NCBI GenBank assembly: GCA_039881145.1
Contig: JAYKKI010000038.1
Span: 706,001 to 770,000 of the forward strand
Direction: 5' to 3'
DNA length: 64,000 nt
Origin: Druceiella hillmani
Lineage: Eukaryota; Arthropoda; Insecta; Lepidoptera; Hepialidae
The first letter of the stretch is position 1. Each line of letters opens with the position of its first letter. The position numbers and the translations under genes were made by a program. The notes below the pieces were generated by a model. It ran no database searches. It saw nothing but the letters and a program-made list of their open reading frames with translations, and had not been told where the DNA came from. Positions 58,907 to 64,000 of the stretch are shown one piece after another.

Positions 58907-61900
58907 TAGCCGCCGAATTTATAATATCATTGAATACTTTCTTCTTTATATGTATCTTTTAGCAAAATGTATAGGAAAGATACCTTCTATTATTTTTAAT
59001 ATGTAAAATATCTTTTTGATATTTGATAGAGCTCCGTATCCGAAAGGAGAAAAATGAATCTTTACGGCGATATTTTGATATCTATTGGTATTAATATTAT
59101 GGTGGCTTTTCTTAACAACTGCTTTTGCCATGGTTCTTTCTGTGATTATTGATACCGATTTGAAATTTTGTATAATTGTAGAATTTTTACGTTTTTAAAT
59201 TTTATCAAATATCTGTACGAAATATGAAGTCAAATTTGTCCTTAACTCACCAATGTGGCAGAAAGTGATATCATTTAAGGGCCCCTGGTACGTTTGGATT
59301 TTCAATATACGCTCACTAAAAATTAAAAGGTCATAAAAATTTGGAAACTAACTATTTGCACTACAATGTCAAGTTAAATATAGACTAGGTATGTTAAATG
59401 AAAGAAAGCTGCATTTGCATATATTCATGTACAAATAAAAAATGAAGTGTTTTAACAAAAGTGTTTTTCGAAATGAAATTTTTTTGAAATATTATTGAAA
59501 ATTAAAAATTCCAAATAAATTTATCTCATGTTAACTCGTGTCTGATAATCAAACTCATCAACAATCAGTGTAAAAATAGAAGTTTTTCAAGCAAAATAAA
59601 TTTCAAACTTACTTGAGGTTTACGGAATGTTTCACGATCACGATAGAAATCCAGCCATAGAAATGTTCAGCAACATTTGATAGGTAGTTAAAATATAGTC
59701 AGAAATCGGAATATTCATGGTTATTGAGATATAGTCTCGATGACACTGTGATAATTATATGCCCCCAAAGGTTTCGAATTCTAACCAAAATCGTGTGAAA
59801 AACAACATTCTCCAAAACAATCCAACAATATCTCCAAAAGTTTATAGATCCTAAAACTTGAAATAATTCCTACTGGTAAAAAGTCTTGTATGTATATGTT
59901 TCAATAAAAGTAAAAAAAGTTTCAGACATTTATAATTTTTGATAAAAAAATTATACTATTCATTGTTTCCCCCCCTGACTCCTAATTCTTTAGGTTATGA
60001 TCGTGTAGACTTATTGATAGGGGTATACTAGTTAATAGGAATAAAGTAATAATTTGTAAACATATGAATAATTTCTAAATTATTCCATGCAAAATTTCTT
60101 ATTTAAACTCGGTCGTCAACATAATCTATGGTTGATCAGTTTAATGTTTCATCAAAGTGGAGTATTCCAATAAATGAAATAGAGACGGTGATATAGCAAT
60201 AATATATTGATAGTATAAAAGTAGGAAGTTATTGCAAACAGCAAACGGAAATTTTCTCTCTCTACTTACGCCGTTACTTATTTTAAAAATGTTTAAGTAA
60301 GCTGTAAAATGGTTTTCAAATAGCTTCAATAGTGAGTGTAATATTTCTTCTGAAACACATTGAATTTTGTAACTATGTACAATACAAAGTAAAGAAAAAT
60401 ACAAAGTGTTGCAATTGTGAATATTTAGGACTAAGTTTGTTTTGTTTTTATTTTAATGATAACCAAATATATTTAATTATGGAACTTATTGATGGTAATA
60501 GTCGATGAGTAGATAGTATACTGAATGTTTTGTCTGATTATCGGACGTTATCATTGAGTTGAAGGTTCATGTGATGCATTAGTTAAAGCAATGGGATAAT
60601 GCATCTTTTACACATAATAAAATTATACTGAATATAACTATGTTTTGAACCCTTTATAATCATCTGGAAATTTGTCTTTATCGAAATTACTCCCCTGTAA
60701 CATTAACTACTCCCCTAACTTCAGTTGAATATCACGTCGATGTTGTAATGCATCACTGCGTTATTTGAGCGGAGTGGCTTAAATGCATGGATAAAATATT
60801 CATCAAATGATTAGTTTGCGTTATGTAAGGTAATGAAATAACATAACTTGGAGTTTCATTCTATTAAAAAATTATATATACTTCAGCTAATCTCACGCGG
60901 TTTAATTATATTACTGTTTTACGTGTTAACTTGGTCAGAAATCATTAAAATAATATTTTCTGAGAATTGAAAGCAACTTAAAAATTGCAGCAACGTAAAC
61001 ATGAAAATGTAATAAGTGAAATGAATTTTAACTGAATAACAAATTTAACTAAACTTTAAAAATTAACAAATTGGTACAAAATTGAACCGTACTCGTAATT
61101 GGCTTGGCTAATTATGTATACGTGCTTCATAATAGCGGTGTAAACGTAAGTTAAAATAATTACATTTCGCTACAGTATTTTGTTGTAATAAGAACATGTA
61201 TCAGGTTAAGGTCGCACGGCCGGATATTGCAGTCGTATATATTATAGTACCTTCCAAAACATCACCATTCCCTTCAAACCTTCGTCGCGGCCAACATCCG
61301 CTTTCCCGAAATATGGGGTTACGATTATTATCTCTAAGATTTTGCATATATAAAAGGCACATTTGATGGTAATGTAACCGCTGAGTGAAAATTATTTAAG
61401 ATTTGACGAAGAACGTTTAATTAAAATTATTGGAATACACTTGACGTACAAAATAATGTGAAAGCTACGTTTTGTTTCCATCAAGTATTTTTAAAGGAAC
61501 TTAAAAATAATAATAGGCGTAAGAGCTAAGTGGGCTGGTTTAAAAAGTTATAATTACCAATTGTCAGACTGTCACAGTAATTTAGGTTAAAATTGAAGTT
61601 TATTTTATTTTAGTTCAAAGTGCAAAGGCACAAACATTGATTAACCAAAATTGACTCTTGACCCAGAGAATGACCACATATGTATGATAAAATACTTAAT
61701 CTTCGTAATGACTACGTGAACGAAGCCGCTAGTTAGATCATATTTTATTTTGTATTTTCTGTTTATATAAGTTATTCGTTTATATAAATTTCCAGTATTC
61801 ATTTATATAAAAATTTCGTATATTTTCAAACTGTTTCGTAAAATCGTTATTACGGAAATAAATCAAAATTGTCGATAATTTTTAAGAGTTATTCATATTT

Positions 61901-63330
61901 TAAAGAGGTTGTGAGTCGCCTCACCCCCAGCAAGTACTATGAAAAAATATGACCCATTGAGAAATGTCGCCTAAAATCCTTATTATTACTAAATTTTTAA
62001 AAGATTTATATTACTTTTTATAGCAATTTGTTATTATTTTATAGCTAGACTATCGTTACACGACGTTCGCTAGTACAAGTGTTAATGATGATATATAATT
62101 AAAATTTATAGTTAAATAAAACGTTTTAAATGTCGTGTACCTTGGGTCGAACAGAAAGTAGTACAGAAAAACTACTTAGAAAAAAGCTGTTTTAGTAATA
62201 GAAATGATACTATAAAAATCTACGTATCTTGTATCAAATGGGTAATAGGGACGAGAGTAAAGTTAAGTTTACTGTATAACCATAGCAAATTTGAGTATCT
62301 GTTAGAATATATGGGTTAGAGAGAGCGCTTTCATGGTTTAGAGAGGAGGTGCAATTACTAGCAAACTTACATCTTTATTTACTATATGTGATAGTAAATT
62401 TGCGACTTTATTTACCGGCATCAGTTCTAGGCCGTTTTACGAACATCGAACTAATGCGGAACATGTAGAAATAAGTGGGATAATTTCCCATCCTATTTCC
62501 CGTGGCTTCGTATGTATACGAAATACACAACTGTCAGGAAGTTATAATAAAAATTGTTACTTTTATGATCAAGCTTTATTTTTAATTATGATAATTCCTA
62601 TTAAAAAATTATATTTTATTAAAATATAAAATGGCAGACTACATATTCTTGATATCAGTGTATAAATTCATATTGACTAAATTTTTATTAAATAGATTTT
62701 ACGGAACTTTACTAAGTACAAGAATGGATGAAGATTGAACGGAACTAAGTACAGATTGTATTTTATGCTAAGATTTGAGTAATGTAATATTATACAACGT
62801 CATAAATACTTGTTGAATGATACAATGTATCACAACCAGCGGTGTATACAAGAATGTTACAGTACAGATTCAGTAAATGTTGCCAGAACCATTAAAATAT
62901 CTTAATAAAGACCATTTCCTTTTACGGAATAAAACCAATTAATTATAAACATGACCAATTATATGTGACATTTAGCGCGCAAAGTAAATATTTATCTAAC
63001 CCGTCTGCTCCCTCCAACGCAAGTATAGTATCGCTCGATACACTGTAATATACTGCGGATACATCCCAGTGGAAATATTTATTCTCTTGACGAAGCGAAT
63101 CTCTTCACTTACAACGAAACTTGACTGTTTTGAAAATATAATAGGAAAATGAAAAGTATAATAAAAATATGTAATATAATAGTATATGACAAGATATAGA
63201 ACAAATTGGTATAATATAATACAATTTTATTGCCAATTACTGAATATAATATTGAGGAATTTAATAAAAAAAGAAACGAAAGGAATAAAAGAACAAGATA
63301 ATTTATTTCTCTTCGATAAGAAACATCTAT

Positions 63331-63352
63331 AACACACACACACACACACGCA

Positions 63353-63384
<32 letters not shown>

Positions 63385-63387
63385 CAA
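63331..63387. repeat. (CA)n-(CGCA)n-(CA)n microsatellite
   Basis: acacac run, then cgcacgcacg, then acacac. Preceded by cttcgataagaaacatctat, which resembles the sequence before the next CA tract. Confidence 0.95.
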
Positions 63388-63452
63388 AATTGTTCGTCAT
63401 GGACTAAACAAGACTGGAATAGTGTTTTATTCTCCGATAAAGCTCATCAAGC

Positions 63453-63491
63453 CGCGCACACACACACACACATGTACACACACACACACAC
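63453..63491. repeat. (CA)n microsatellite
   Basis: Two acacac runs around catgtaca. The preceding ctccgataaagctcatcaag resembles the DNA before 63,331, so the two tracts appear to be a local duplication of about 120 bp. Confidence 0.93.
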
Positions 63492-63769
63492 TTAAATGTA
63501 CCTAGTATAACTTTTCAAAGAGGCAAAAATATCGTGAATTTGTCAAAAATGTATCTAGATCAATCCTAAATAAAATTCTAAAAAAAGACTTATAGTGTCC
63601 TCGTAAGTATCCTTTTCGTATGAAAATAAAGGGGAGGAGGGGAGTATACTTCATTTGCTTGCTTAAAATTTCCCACATGAATATTTTTGAAGTTTAATTA
63701 TTGAAATGTATGCAGGTTAATTTATTTTACTATTATGCCCATTTAACATTTCCATGTCATACGGTTAAC

Positions 63770-64000
63770 ACAAAAAACGCTGTGACTCACACACAGACAA
63801 TATGAACAAGAGAATTATTTTATTATTTTTTATTTTCTTTTGAGGTATAAAATTCTGACAATAAATACCATATAACGGGTTTATAAAATATATCATTAGC
63901 ATCATGTTACCAATAAATATAAAAACATTGCATATGCATAAAATTTAAGATTTTTTTAAAACGCTTTTAAATGCGTTTGACCATTTAAAACCGTTTTAAA
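63770..64000 (-). repeat. Dispersed repeat family C, copy 2, cut by the window end
   Basis: Reverse-complement partner of 49,868-50,110. The similarity still continues at base 64,000, so the repeat extends beyond the window. Confidence 0.7.

Overview
The window looks like gene-poor, strongly AT-rich intergenic or intronic DNA from an arthropod, almost certainly an insect. I infer this from its mix of decayed DNA transposons (mariner, a DUF4817-type Tc1/mariner relative, pogo/Tigger, piggyBac), a non-LTR retrotransposon, a Helitron relic, many (TA)n arrays and several dispersed repeat families. A hemipteran-like genome is my weak guess; no host gene is present to place it. No reading frame exceeds 172 codons. 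I see no tRNA, rRNA, CRISPR, plasmid or prokaryotic operon features. Every recognisable protein-coding segment is a broken transposon gene, apart from one short exon-like island at 26,933-26,991 that is only a candidate.

Layout. 1-5,841: AT-rich DNA with TA arrays and repeat fragments. 5,842-6,075 (minus): C-terminal relic of a Helitron PIF1-type helicase. 6,634-8,835 (plus): decayed gene of a transposase-like family I recognise but cannot name. 8,836-13,031: dispersed repeats, a GCGT tract and foldbacks. 13,032-13,602 (minus): internally deleted relic of another arthropod mobile-element family. 15,484-15,880 (plus): mariner relic. 16,000-19,900: dispersed repeats and foldbacks. 20,040-21,354: the best preserved element, a Tc1/mariner-superfamily copy with 34-bp terminal inverted repeats and a TA target duplication. 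21,355-31,497: repeats and the candidate exon. 31,498-32,170: deleted mariner with both ends. 32,171-39,929: repeats and a symmetric CA-TA-GT tract. 39,930-43,370: a minus-strand LINE relic split by a piggyBac element (40,702-43,000). 46,392-49,050: a pogo/Tigger element whose transposase gene has been internally inverted and partly duplicated. 49,051-64,000: microsatellites and dispersed repeats, one running off the end.

The genes do not form a working pathway. What links the window is its mutational history: transposons inserted, nested, deleted, inverted and then decayed. I found no convincing new biological system. The most unusual signal is a recurrent class of near-perfect inverted repeats with very short spacers (4-11 bases), scattered across unrelated sequence. 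They look like products of foldback template switching, or possibly sequencing or assembly artefacts. All family assignments rest on recognising protein motifs by eye; no search was run.
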